This document shows positions 24,994 to 33,752 of a stretch of 64,000 bases of DNA, piece after piece. Location: NCBI GenBank assembly GCA_043553855.1, contig CP121336.1, positions 620,001-684,000 on the forward strand, given 5' to 3'. This DNA comes from JAUIAS01 sp030425395 (lineage in GTDB: Bacteria; Pseudomonadota; Alphaproteobacteria; Rhodobacterales; Rhodobacteraceae). The notes under the pieces are model-generated. The model searched no databases, was not told the origin of the DNA, and saw only the letters and a program-made list of their open reading frames with translations. A program made the position numbers and the translations under genes. The first letter of the stretch is position 1; each line of letters begins with the position of its first letter.

Positions 24994-26052
24994 ATGCTCG
25001 ACATGATGTCCGAAGAAATGGCGGTGACGCTTGTGGGGCTGGGCGGTGGTCTGGCGCTGGGTCTTGCGGCGCGTCTGGGGCGCTTCTGCACGCTGGGCGC
25101 AATCGAAGACTGGCTTTATGGCGGCAACGACATCCGGATGCGGATGTGGGTCATGGCGATCGGAGTCGCCGTTGTGGGAAGCTTCGGTTTGCTGGCCTCC
25201 GGGTATCTGACCGGCGCTGACACCTATTACCTGTCAATTCGCTGGATGCCGCTGGCGTCGATCGTCGGGGGGCTGATGTTTGGCTATGGCATGGCGCTTT
25301 GTGGCAATTGCGGCTTTGGCGCGCTGGCGCGTTTGGGTGGCGGCGATTTGCGATCCTTCGTGATCGTGCTGGTCATGGGCGTTGCAACCTATGTGGTTCT
25401 ATCCGGCCCACTCGCGCCATTGCGCGCGATGCTGTTTCAGCAAAACCCGGTAATCGACACAATTCCCCCCGGTATGGCCCACTACCTGAGCCATTGGTCG
25501 GGTGTGTCGGCTCCGGTGATCGGCATTGTCATCGGACTTGGATTTGTCGCGGCGGCGCTGGGTTCGGCCAGTTTTCGCGCGGATCGCACCGCTGTCTTTT
25601 GGTCGATTATCGTTGGTCTGGCGGTCGTCTCGGGCTGGGCGGGGACTCAGTGGGTCTTTGATCGCGGGTTCGACGCCCTGCCCGTCGTATCGCACAGCTT
25701 TTCCGCACCGGTCGGCGAAAGCATTCTCTTTGCGATGACCGGCAGCGCCGGCGGCCTTTCCTTTGCGATCGGGTCTGTGGCCGGGGTTTGGTCCGGTGCC
25801 TTTGTCGGCTCACTGATCAAAGGCCATTTCCGCTGGGAAGCCTGCGAGGATCCACGAGAACTGCGCCGCCAGATCATCGGTGCCGCCATCATGGGGGCTG
25901 GCGCGGTTCTGGCGTTGGGCTGCACGGTTGGCCAAGGGTTGTCCGCGTTCAGCCTTTTGGCGGTTTCGGCACCGGTCACGGTGGCGGCGATTCTGGCCGG
26001 CGCGGCGCTGGGGCTGCGCCAGTTGATCTTCGGGTTCAGCCCGGCCGAGTAA
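24994..26052 (+). CDS. soxT: SoxT, YeeE/YedE-family sulfur-compound permease
   Basis: 352 residues from ATG 24994 (GGGAGG eight bases upstream). About nine or ten membrane helices. The family's cysteine motifs line the path: RLGRFCTLGAIEDW, YGMALCGNCGFGALARLGGG and LALGCTVGQGLSAF. YeeE proteins import thiosulfate by thiol relay. It is the third gene of the divergent sox operon; import could also feed the SoxR sensor. The 3' end overlaps the convergent DUF805 gene by 17 bases. Confidence 0.9.
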   Translation: MLDMMSEEMAVTLVGLGGGLALGLAARLGRFCTLGAIEDWLYGGNDIRMRMWVMAIGVAVVGSFGLLASGYLTGADTYYLSIRWMPLASIVGGLMFGYGMALCGNCGFGALARLGGGDLRSFVIVLVMGVATYVVLSGPLAPLRAMLFQQNPVIDTIPPGMAHYLSHWSGVSAPVIGIVIGLGFVAAALGSASFRADRTAVFWSIIVGLAVVSGWAGTQWVFDRGFDALPVVSHSFSAPVGESILFAMTGSAGGLSFAIGSVAGVWSGAFVGSLIKGHFRWEACEDPRELRRQIIGAAIMGAGAVLALGCTVGQGLSAFSLLAVSAPVTVAAILAGAALGLRQLIFGFSPAE

Positions 26053-26527
26053 ACGTCGCAGCGGGTTGCGGCCCATAGGCATTCGGCCCGGTCTGCGTGG
26101 GACGGGTCAGCCACCAGATCACGATCAGCGGTGACAGCACCAGAATGACCATCGCGATGGCGAGAACGATACCCCCCAACTGGGCGGCCGCGTCCCCAAA
26201 AACCCCATCCACACCGTTCAGAAGGCTGGCGTAGGTGCCGATGCCAAGCAACGCGATCAGCGGATATAGAAGGTAAAGACCGCTGCGCCCGCTGTCATGC
26301 ATCCGCCGCCACCCCGCCGACAAAAGCGGAATGAGCGTGAGGAGCGAAAATATCCCGTTTACAGGTCCGTCTGACGCATTGCCGAACACCACCCCGTCGA
26401 TAACCCCGGTGAAAATGCTGACCAGAAAACAGAACAGAAAGAAATACCAGTATTCCGATCTCGAAGCGCGCCCTGAAAAGGTAAAGTATTTACGAAAGCA
26501 AGTGCGCGTCGCCTCAATCATCCCCAT
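26036..26527 (-). CDS. DUF805 family membrane protein
   Basis: 163 residues from ATG 26527, one base after the stop of the upstream cleavage-enzyme gene. The N-terminal signature RKYFTFSGRASRSEYWYFFL and later GWRRMHDSGRSGLYLL are the DUF805 hallmarks. Four predicted membrane helices. Function unknown. The C-terminal tail is Gln/Pro-rich. Confidence 0.9.
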   Translation of the reverse strand: MGMIEATRTCFRKYFTFSGRASRSEYWYFFLFCFLVSIFTGVIDGVVFGNASDGPVNGIFSLLTLIPLLSAGWRRMHDSGRSGLYLLYPLIALLGIGTYASLLNGVDGVFGDAAAQLGGIVLAIAMVILVLSPLIVIWWLTRPTQTGPNAYGPQPAATFTRPG

Positions 26528-26528
26528 A

Positions 26529-27362
26529 TCAGGCCACCGGTCGCAGACCAAGGATTGCACGGGCCTGTTGTGGCGTGGCCACCGGTCGGTTGTATTTTTC
26601 GCAAACACCGACCGTGCGCTGCACCAGCGCCGCGTTGGACGGAGCCAGCGTATCGCGATCCATGCGCACGTTATCCTCAAGCCCGGTCCGCGCGTGCCCA
26701 CCCGCCGCGATGGACCATTCGTTCAGGACGATCTGGTTGGCCCCGATCCCCGCAGCGCACCACGGCGCGCCGGGCAGCAGGCGGTTCACGGTTTGCACAT
26801 AAAAATCAAAAACATGGCGGTCTGCGGGCATGGCATTTTTCACGCCCATCACGAACTGGATATAGGGTGTGTCAGCGATCTCGCCCGCCTCGAACATGGC
26901 CACGGCCCGCAGGATGTGGCTCAGGTCAAATGCCTCGATTTCGGGTTTGATATCATGGGCGCGCATCTCACTTGCCAGCCACGCAACAAGATCCGGAGGA
27001 TTTTCATAGACCCGCGTGGGAAAATTGTTCGATCCCACGGAAAGAGACGCCATGTCGGGCCGAAGCGGCAGCATACCGCCCCGCTCCTTGCCTGCGCCCG
27101 AACGCCCGCCGGTCGACAGCTGGACAATCATGTCAGGACAGTGCTTTTCGACGCCTTCCTTCAGGCGGGCGAATTTCTCAGGGTCCGAACTCGGCGTCTG
27201 ATCCTCGTTGCGCACATGCGCGTGGCAGATGCTGGCTCCTGCCTCGAACGCCTCATGGGTGCTTTCCACCTGTTCGCTGATGCTGACCGGCACGGCGGGA
27301 TTGTCCCTCTTGGTCGGCACGGATCCGGTTATGGCGACACAGATGATACAGGGATCTGACAT
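26529..27362 (-). CDS. Beta-keto acid cleavage enzyme (BKACE / DUF849 family)
   Basis: 277 residues from ATG 27362 with GAGGT eight bases upstream. The TIM-barrel enzymes of this family condense a beta-keto acid with acetyl-CoA and split it into acetoacetate and a new CoA ester. The zinc-binding HAH motif is in GASICHAHVRNEDQTPSSD; other family segments are QLSTGGRSG, GSNNFPTRVYEN and PIQFVMG-like PYIQFVMGVKNAMP. The substrate (beta-keto-5-aminohexanoate, dehydrocarnitine or other) cannot be assigned. No pathway genes are adjacent. Confidence 0.9.
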   Translation of the reverse strand: MSDPCIICVAITGSVPTKRDNPAVPVSISEQVESTHEAFEAGASICHAHVRNEDQTPSSDPEKFARLKEGVEKHCPDMIVQLSTGGRSGAGKERGGMLPLRPDMASLSVGSNNFPTRVYENPPDLVAWLASEMRAHDIKPEIEAFDLSHILRAVAMFEAGEIADTPYIQFVMGVKNAMPADRHVFDFYVQTVNRLLPGAPWCAAGIGANQIVLNEWSIAAGGHARTGLEDNVRMDRDTLAPSNAALVQRTVGVCEKYNRPVATPQQARAILGLRPVA

Positions 27363-27392
27363 GGGAATTACCTCAAGGTCCAATTTCCTCCC

Positions 27393-28412
27393 TTATCCAT
27401 GATCAAAACCAATTTGACCAGTTTCCCCGGCACCCGACTGGGCAAGATGGAACCGGTGCGTTGCCCGTCCAGCCGATTTGGCGGCATAAAGGGCAATATC
27501 GGCATCGGCCAGCATGCGGTCCTGGTTGGGGCGGGCATAGTCATCCGACAGCACCGTGCCGATACTGCATGACACCTTGCAATGGGCCCCACCAAACGGA
27601 ACCGGGTGTTCGATGGACGCGATCAGACGGGTCGCGATCCTGTCCAGCGCGGGGCGGTCCCGCAACCCGACCAGCAGGATCACGAACTCGTCCCCGCCAA
27701 TTCGCGCCACAACATCTTCGCGGCGCGTTTCCCGTTTCATGGCGTTGGCCACAGACAACAGGATCGCGTCACCTGCCGCATGACCATGGGTGTCATTGAC
27801 CGCCTTGAAGTAATCAAGGTCGATATGCATCAGGGCAAATCCCGTGTCCGTGGCAATCAGACCTGCCATCGCCGCGTCCAGCCCGCTGCGATTGGCCAAC
27901 CCGGTGAGAGGATCGGACATGGCACGTTGTTCGGCCGAATGACGCGCCTGCTCCAACCGCAGGTTCAGCCGCCGCGACAGGTCCATTGCCGCCGATTTCG
28001 CCTCGACCAGATACAGCATTTCGATGCTGGGATCGGTGATGGCAAAATCAGCCGCTGTTAGCCCATGGGCGCGGACCGCATCGACCAGTCCGATACCGAA
28101 CGACAGGACAACGACAAGGGTGTCGCCATGCCCCACGCGGTGGGCCGCACCGGTCAATTCGGTGTGCGGGCCACCCCGCAGCGCCAACCTGAGCCGACGC
28201 CCGCTGTGATCGAACAGATCGCGCGCACGCGTTATCCCGTGGGGGCGCGTCACATCCATGACCTCCAGAAGGTCTTTGCCTTCGACTGAACGTCCTTCAA
28301 ACAACCGGCCCACGGTGGGCCCGGCATGCAGGATGCGGCCATCTGGCCCAAGAACCAGATGCAGCGGGCACATCCCATCCAGCAACGCAAAAACCCAAGC
28401 ATCCGCCGTCAT
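27393..28412 (-). CDS. Diguanylate cyclase with H-NOX-associated sensor domain
   Basis: 339 residues. Residues 1-150 form the HNOBA-type domain that partners H-NOX proteins, ending in DPSIEMLYLVEAKSAAMDLS and a short signalling helix. Residues 160-325 are a GGDEF domain with intact GGDEF (239-243) and an inhibitory RxxD site (RRED, 230-233) five residues before it, so it should make c-di-GMP with product inhibition. It overlaps the upstream H-NOX gene by 4 bases, so the sensor and cyclase are co-translated. Confidence 0.93.
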   Translation of the reverse strand: MTADAWVFALLDGMCPLHLVLGPDGRILHAGPTVGRLFEGRSVEGKDLLEVMDVTRPHGITRARDLFDHSGRRLRLALRGGPHTELTGAAHRVGHGDTLVVVLSFGIGLVDAVRAHGLTAADFAITDPSIEMLYLVEAKSAAMDLSRRLNLRLEQARHSAEQRAMSDPLTGLANRSGLDAAMAGLIATDTGFALMHIDLDYFKAVNDTHGHAAGDAILLSVANAMKRETRREDVVARIGGDEFVILLVGLRDRPALDRIATRLIASIEHPVPFGGAHCKVSCSIGTVLSDDYARPNQDRMLADADIALYAAKSAGRATHRFHLAQSGAGETGQIGFDHG

Positions 28413-28993
28413 TGGCGCACCAATTCAAACGCGCGCGCCTTGGCAAAGGCCTGTTCGACCAGAACGATCCAGACCGTTTCGGCGCCATCTGGTGCCTCAC
28501 CGCCGTAATCAAGCAGCACCAATGCCCCGTATTCATCGGCCATGGCGCGCAACAGTCCGACCATTACAGCCCCATAGCCCGGCATACCGGCCTGACAGGT
28601 CAGACGATAGCATCCTTCGCCCTCATCCAGCAGGTCGAGCCCCGGCAGATCGAGATCAGGCAGAGCCATCCGGGCGCGGCCCGGCAGTTCCTCAAGCGAG
28701 GTCAGGAAATCAAGGAATTCGCACCCGCCAAACCGCAGCAAACGGCGAATCGCCACCATCCCTTGTCCGGACACAAGAAACGTACCCAGATCCTCAAGAA
28801 GAGCCGGCAGTTCCCTTTCCAGATCCTGCGACAGCGCATCCAGCAACCGCATTGTCAGGTCAGGCGGATAATCAAGCATCGCCTCGATGCGGCGCAATCC
28901 GGGCTGCGCCCGCGCGGCCACGCGCAGCCACACCGCCTCACCATAGGTTTCGGTCACAAAGCACTCAATGGCGCGATTTATCAGCCCGTACAT
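28409..28993 (-). CDS. H-NOX-like protein lacking the heme-ligand histidine
   Basis: 194 residues. The start MYGLINRAIECFVTETYGEAVW is the HNOB/H-NOX N-terminus and length is normal. Aligning to well-known H-NOX proteins, the proximal-histidine position (normally FL...D..H) reads FLTSLEELP, so P104 replaces histidine. The heme-propionate YxSxR motif reads YRLTC (129-133), lacking both Ser and Arg. The protein therefore probably does not bind heme in the standard way. It is translationally coupled to the diguanylate cyclase and likely still regulates it, through another ligand or protein contacts. Confidence 0.88.
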   Translation of the reverse strand: MYGLINRAIECFVTETYGEAVWLRVAARAQPGLRRIEAMLDYPPDLTMRLLDALSQDLERELPALLEDLGTFLVSGQGMVAIRRLLRFGGCEFLDFLTSLEELPGRARMALPDLDLPGLDLLDEGEGCYRLTCQAGMPGYGAVMVGLLRAMADEYGALVLLDYGGEAPDGAETVWIVLVEQAFAKARAFELVRQ

Positions 28994-28999
28994 ACCCTA

Positions 29000-29017
29000 C
29001 CCTGTGTTTTGACAGGG
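29000..29017. promoter_or_regulatory. Inverted repeat upstream of the H-NOX/cyclase operon
   Basis: CCCTGT-GTTTTG-ACAGGG lies seven bases before the H-NOX start, overlapping where the leader and ribosome binding site should be. Possible operator or RNA hairpin; no matching regulator was identified. Confidence 0.3.
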
Positions 29018-29079
29018 GCAAGATGCATGCAATCCGTTTACGTTCCGCTAACAGGTGGCATTTCTTGCCGCGCGGCGTG

Positions 29080-30639
29080 TCAGAAATCGGTCGGCGCGCC
29101 ACCCTCTTGCTTGCGCCGCGCCACGAAGGCTTCCAATTCCTCGCGGATCGCCTCGTCCATCGGGGGCGGCGTATAATCGGCAAGGATCTGTTTATAGATC
29201 TGGTGCGCCCGTTCCGGCGTCCAGACCGCACCGGCGGCTTCCCATCCCTCGTAGTTTTTCCAATCGCTCAGGAACGGCTGATAAAAGGCCGTGGTGTACC
29301 GGTCCTGCGTGTGCTGGATGCCAAAGAAATGTCCGTCGTTGCCCACTGCCTTGATCGCATCAAGCGCGATGTCATCTGGCGTCGTCGCCACAAGGGCCGG
29401 GTCCATATATCTCTGAATTTGCTGGAGAACCTCGCAATCCATGACGAATTTCTCGGGGCTCGCGATCAACCCGCCCTCCAGCCAGCCTGCGGCGTGATAG
29501 ACCATGTTGGTGCCCGATTGCACCGCGGCCCAAAGGCTGTTTGAGGTCTCCCACATTGCCTGTCCGTCCGGCACATTGGCCGCGCAGACGCCGCTGGACC
29601 GCATCGGCAATCCATAAAAGCGCGCCAATTGTCCCGTCATCTGGGTGGCGCGCATGTATTCAGGTGTGCCAAATGCGGGTGCGCCGGACTTCATATCCAC
29701 GTTCGAGGTAAACGTGCCGATCACGCAGGGCACGCCGGGATTGATATACTGAGCCAGCGCAATGGCACACAGCGCCTCGGCCACGGATTGCGCAACGGCA
29801 CCGGCCATCGTTACCGGTGCCATCGCCCCGGCAAGCGTGAACGGCGTCACCACCAAGGCCTGCCCCCGACGCGCCAGGCGCATCCAGCCATCGAGCATCG
29901 GGAAATCATGCTTGAGCGGCGACGTCGAATTGATGTTTGTATACATATGCGGCGCGGCGTCGAATTCCTCGCGGGTCAAACCACCCGCAATGCGCACCAT
30001 TTCCATCACATCCTCGACGCGCTCCTGACCAAGGCTATAGGCATGCATGACCTTGTCCGTCAGGGTCAGCTTGTCGAACAGCACATCCAGATGGCGCACG
30101 CTCGCATGCACGTCCACAGGTTCAACCGGGTATCCGCCTGCAAAGTGGATACAGTTGAAGTATTGCGTAAGCTTCAACAGGTTGCGGCACATCTCGCGCG
30201 TGCCGGGCACCTTGCGGCCGGTTTCCATGTCCCAGTAGTTGGGCGGTGACGATACGTTTCCAAACAGGATGTTATTGCCGCCGATGGTAATCGCCCGGTC
30301 CGGGTTGCGCGGGGTGATTGTAAAACTGGACGGGGCCTTGGCCACCATCTCCATCACAAATTCGCGGCCCATGCGCACCACGTCGCCGTCGATATCGCAC
30401 CCGGCTTCGCGCAGGATTTCCAGCGCCTCAGGGTTCAGAAAGGCGATGCCGATCTCTTCCAGAATACGCATTGCGCCATCATGGATCGCCTGCACGCCCT
30501 CCTCGGTCAGAGGCTCGGTCGGCCGGTCAATGTTGACGGGTGGATTCCACGGCATCTGCTCGATCGCGCTCGATCCCCGCCGTGCCGAATTTCCAGCGCG
30601 CCCACCGCCGCGCCGCCTGCGTGTCGTCGTATCGGACAT
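29080..30639 (-). CDS. MttB-superfamily methyltransferase, non-pyrrolysine type
   Basis: 519 residues. Starts with an Arg/Gly-rich tail (RRRRGGGRAGNSARRG), then the trimethylamine-methyltransferase TIM barrel (about 40-510). The frame is continuous with no internal TAG, so it has no pyrrolysine; such relatives demethylate quaternary amines such as glycine betaine onto a corrinoid protein. No corrinoid carrier or activating enzyme is adjacent. The substrate is unknown; osmolyte catabolism is plausible in a marine bacterium. Confidence 0.88.
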   Translation of the reverse strand: MSDTTTRRRRGGGRAGNSARRGSSAIEQMPWNPPVNIDRPTEPLTEEGVQAIHDGAMRILEEIGIAFLNPEALEILREAGCDIDGDVVRMGREFVMEMVAKAPSSFTITPRNPDRAITIGGNNILFGNVSSPPNYWDMETGRKVPGTREMCRNLLKLTQYFNCIHFAGGYPVEPVDVHASVRHLDVLFDKLTLTDKVMHAYSLGQERVEDVMEMVRIAGGLTREEFDAAPHMYTNINSTSPLKHDFPMLDGWMRLARRGQALVVTPFTLAGAMAPVTMAGAVAQSVAEALCAIALAQYINPGVPCVIGTFTSNVDMKSGAPAFGTPEYMRATQMTGQLARFYGLPMRSSGVCAANVPDGQAMWETSNSLWAAVQSGTNMVYHAAGWLEGGLIASPEKFVMDCEVLQQIQRYMDPALVATTPDDIALDAIKAVGNDGHFFGIQHTQDRYTTAFYQPFLSDWKNYEGWEAAGAVWTPERAHQIYKQILADYTPPPMDEAIREELEAFVARRKQEGGAPTDF

Positions 30640-30753
30640 TGTGGCCCCCTTGTGCGTTTTCCCAAGAAGGCCCGAATTTCACGCCGGTTTCGGCACCGTT
30701 TGCGACGGCTTCTGTCGTTTTCCTTGCACCAGCCTGCCACTGATGGGCCCTGT

Positions 30754-31449
30754 TCACCGGGTGGCAAGCCAATCGGAAAGATGACCGATATGCGGCAGGA
30801 CCACATCCGCCAAAGGTGCCAGTTCATCCTTGTTCGCCAAACCGGTCAGCACGCCGACGGTTCCCATACCGGCAGCGCGCCCCGCCACCAGATCGTGGCG
30901 GCTGTCACCAACCATGACAGTACGCGCGGGATCGCGCCCGGTGTGATCGCAGAACGCCAACAGGGGCGCGGGGCTTGGCTTGCCTCCAAACCCCGAATCA
31001 AAGCCTGCAACAAAATCAAACAGATCCGACACCCCGGCCTGTTTCAGGTGGGCATGGGCCACGGCTTCGGCATCGTTGGTCATCACGCCCAGCGCCATCC
31101 CCTGTGCCGCAAGATCCTGCAACATAGGGCGCAACGGTGTCGCCTGAGCCAGTGGCGCAGTTGCGGCGGCCGTGGACAAATGCGCCTCGATCCGTGCAAT
31201 CGGCCAATCGGGCAAGGCACCGGCGAAACACTCCGCCGCCTCGCGGTTGGTGCCCGCGATAACCGGGCTGTCCGGCAAGAAACGGCGCGCCGCCAGATCA
31301 TAGCGGGCACCATCGGCCAGTCGCTGCGCCAGTTCCGAATCGCCACCGGCAAAGTCCGCGATTACACCAGCAGCCCATGTATCCCAGGTTGCAGAAAAGT
31401 CAAAAAGGGTGCCGTCCTTGTCGAAAAGCACCGCGTGAATTTTGCTCAT
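30754..31449 (-). CDS. HAD-family hydrolase, phosphoglycolate phosphatase-like
   Basis: 231 residues. HAD motif I is VLFDKDGTLFDF, motif II lies in GVMTNDAEAVAHAHLK, the lysine in GFDSGFGGKPSPAPLLAF and motif IV in VMVGDSRHDLVAGRAAGMG. The helical cap domain sits between motifs I and II. Likely a soluble small-molecule phosphatase; Gph-like activity is the usual assignment but the substrate is unproven. It follows the DUF3572 gene by one base. Confidence 0.85.
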   Translation of the reverse strand: MSKIHAVLFDKDGTLFDFSATWDTWAAGVIADFAGGDSELAQRLADGARYDLAARRFLPDSPVIAGTNREAAECFAGALPDWPIARIEAHLSTAAATAPLAQATPLRPMLQDLAAQGMALGVMTNDAEAVAHAHLKQAGVSDLFDFVAGFDSGFGGKPSPAPLLAFCDHTGRDPARTVMVGDSRHDLVAGRAAGMGTVGVLTGLANKDELAPLADVVLPHIGHLSDWLATR

Positions 31450-31450
31450 G

Positions 31451-31735
31451 TCATGTCCAGTGCAACATCTCGCCGCCGGGCAGGCAGGCGCGCGCCATCA
31501 TGGGGCCATCGTATCCGACACCGGCCTGATCGCAGAATGCCACCACCCAGGCATCATCCATGCACAGGAAATCCAGCACCGCGCCCAAAAACTCGGGATC
31601 AGAGGCACGCGCGCGCAGATCATCCATCCCGGCCCCGGTCGCCCCCAGAAAGACCGGCAACAATTCATCCTGCGCCACCAGCCACCCCAGCGCGTCCAAG
31701 GCCAGCGTTTCGGCGGCTTCGCGGGAATAAGACAA
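31451..31735 (-). CDS. DUF3572 family protein
   Basis: 94 residues from a TTG start with AAGGGG nine bases upstream. The conserved pattern AETLALDALGWLVAQDELLPVFLG ends within the first 35 residues, followed by ASDPEFLGAVLDFLCMDD and the DQAGV segment. All-helical small cytosolic protein of unknown function. It forms an operon with the HAD phosphatase. Confidence 0.85.
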   Translation of the reverse strand: MSYSREAAETLALDALGWLVAQDELLPVFLGATGAGMDDLRARASDPEFLGAVLDFLCMDDAWVVAFCDQAGVGYDGPMMARACLPGGEMLHWT

Positions 31736-31842
31736 GATAACCGCCCCTTGAATTGAAGGTGAAGTGAAACTTGGAAAGGGTTTGTTAACCCTCCTGATAA
31801 AAACTGTAGGCCAGTGCAGATTGCAAGCGGAAAGGCCAGCCA

Positions 31843-33237
31843 GTGCCGGGCAAGATCCTCCTTGTCGAACATCGCGTGACCGAACGCATCATGTTAAAGG
31901 CATGCTTGTCAGAGGCGTGTTACGATGTCGTGCTGGCCGATAGCGGGGCAGATGCGCTGACACGGCTGCATCTGGATGCACCACAGGCCGTTCTGCTGGC
32001 CTCGGATTTGCCGGGGACCGATTGCGTGCGGTTGTGCGCGGCGCTGCGCACTGCCACCTACCCCGCGCATCTGCCACTTCTGGTGATGTCCAATGCACCT
32101 GCCCCGGCCACGCGAACCGCCCTCCTTAAGGCCGGAGCGGATGAGGTCATGCCGCGCCCGGTGCCGATGAGCGAACTTCTGGCGCGCCTGCGCGGGTTAC
32201 TGCGACAGGACAGCGCCGACCGTGAATGGAGCGTGCCCAGTCAGGATTTCACACCCACCCCCACAGCCGGGTTCGCCGAAGGCATGGCCGGGTTCGCCCA
32301 CCATGCCCGCGTCGCCCTGATCACCGATGACGCCGAGACCGAACGCGCCCTGACCGCCACATTGGGCGACCACATGGATATTTCGGTTTCCCCGCAATCG
32401 TTTTCCGGTGCGCTGGCACGGCTGGGACAAAACGCGCGGCCCGAGATCATCGCCCTTGCTCCTGCGCGGGCTGCGGATTTACCCGCAACCTTGTCGCTGC
32501 TGTCCGATCTGGGTGCCCGGCCCCTGATGCGTGACGGCGCGCGGATTGTTCTGCTCCCGCCCTGCGCAGGGGACAGTGTCGCCGATTGCATCGACCGTGG
32601 GGCCGACGATGTGATCCACATGCCTGCCTGCGCTCAGGAAATCGCACTGCGCATCCAACGCCAAGGGATGCGCAAGGCCGATCGCAACCGCGCCCGCGAT
32701 ACGCTGCGCGACGGATTGCGGGCCGCCGTTCGTGATCCGCTCACCGGGCTGCACAACCGGCGCTTTGCCATGCCCCGGCTGGCGCGCATTGTCGAACGCG
32801 CTCTGATCACGGAACGCCCGTTTGCGGTGCTGATGGCCGATATTGATCACTTCAAGCGGATCAACGACCGCTTTGGCCACGCCATGGGAGACGCGGTTTT
32901 GACCGAAGTCGCCGACAGGCTGCGCGCCCCGCTACGCGCGCCGGACCTGATCGCACGGGTCGGCGGCGAAGAATTCCTGATCGTGCTGCCGGAAACCGAT
33001 GCAGTGTCGGCCAAACGGCTGGCGCAATCGTTGTGCCACTCCGTGGCCGATATGCCCGTTGGTCGCGCCGAAAGCGGAGAGCCGATCAACGTCACGCTGA
33101 GCATCGGTGCCAGCACTGCGCGCATCGTTCCCGGCGGGCTGGATGTGGAAACGCTGATTTCCGCGGCGGATCGGGCGCTTTATGCCTCCAAGGCAGCAGG
33201 CCGCAACAAGGTGACATTCAGGCCGATAGCGGCCTGA
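31843..33237 (+). CDS. PleD-like response-regulator diguanylate cyclase
   Basis: 464 residues from GTG. Two receiver-like domains (about 1-125 and 150-285) precede a GGDEF-type domain (about 300-460) with active motif GGEEF and an RxxD inhibitory site (RAPD). In receiver 1 the phospho-acceptor D is kept in LLASDLPGTD, but the acidic pair is reduced to E-H (LLVEHRV) and the switch lysine position reads MPRPVP, so phosphorylation is doubtful. Receiver 2 is more degenerate. Same domain plan as Caulobacter PleD. The gene is divergent from the DUF3572 operon. Confidence 0.92.
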   Translation: MPGKILLVEHRVTERIMLKACLSEACYDVVLADSGADALTRLHLDAPQAVLLASDLPGTDCVRLCAALRTATYPAHLPLLVMSNAPAPATRTALLKAGADEVMPRPVPMSELLARLRGLLRQDSADREWSVPSQDFTPTPTAGFAEGMAGFAHHARVALITDDAETERALTATLGDHMDISVSPQSFSGALARLGQNARPEIIALAPARAADLPATLSLLSDLGARPLMRDGARIVLLPPCAGDSVADCIDRGADDVIHMPACAQEIALRIQRQGMRKADRNRARDTLRDGLRAAVRDPLTGLHNRRFAMPRLARIVERALITERPFAVLMADIDHFKRINDRFGHAMGDAVLTEVADRLRAPLRAPDLIARVGGEEFLIVLPETDAVSAKRLAQSLCHSVADMPVGRAESGEPINVTLSIGASTARIVPGGLDVETLISAADRALYASKAAGRNKVTFRPIAA

Positions 33238-33269
33238 AGCACCGTCCGCAGGTTTTCCATTCGCCGGTC

Positions 33270-33749
33270 TCAATCACGGGGCGGACCCGGTGGCCGTCTG
33301 CGGTTTGCCGCTTCCTCGACCCGCTGCGCATAGCTGATCCTGTCACTTGCCGACATTTCCTCAAGATGGCTGATCCATGTGTCAACCATCGCCAACTGGC
33401 CATCGCGGGCCGCATCGGCCCCTGTGCGCATGATGGACCGCAGCGCGTCTGCATCGAACCGATCCGCCCTGAGAACGGACAAGACCCGCGACCGCTGCGC
33501 GCGGCGCTGCTCGGCCCGATCACGGAAGCCCGCACGGGCGGCTTCGCGAATGTCATGCCGGGCGGCGTGTGGCATCTCGCGGTAATAGATCAACCCGCGA
33601 TGGGGCGCGTGGTCCGGGGCTCCGACACCGCCACCGGCGCGAAGGACCACACCGGCCACAACGCCCACCACCAAAAGATTCAGCGCCAGCGACGCTACCA
33701 GAACGATGCGCCAGATGCGGCGTGGCTTTTTCACCTGCGTTTGCGTCAT
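33270..33749 (-). CDS. Periplasmic heavy-metal sensor-like protein (CpxP/CnrX type)
   Basis: 159 residues: short basic N-terminus, one membrane anchor (about 13-37, VLVASLALNLLVVGVVAGVV) and a helical periplasmic domain with LTXXQ-like repeats replaced by ADRFDADALRSIMRTG. Similar proteins in CnrYXH-like systems control an anti-sigma factor. It is the third gene after an ECF sigma factor and a small membrane protein, three bases from the latter. Metal ligands are not obvious (few His, no Cys). Confidence 0.8.
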   Translation of the reverse strand: MTQTQVKKPRRIWRIVLVASLALNLLVVGVVAGVVLRAGGGVGAPDHAPHRGLIYYREMPHAARHDIREAARAGFRDRAEQRRAQRSRVLSVLRADRFDADALRSIMRTGADAARDGQLAMVDTWISHLEEMSASDRISYAQRVEEAANRRRPPGPPRD

Positions 33750-33752
33750 GGG

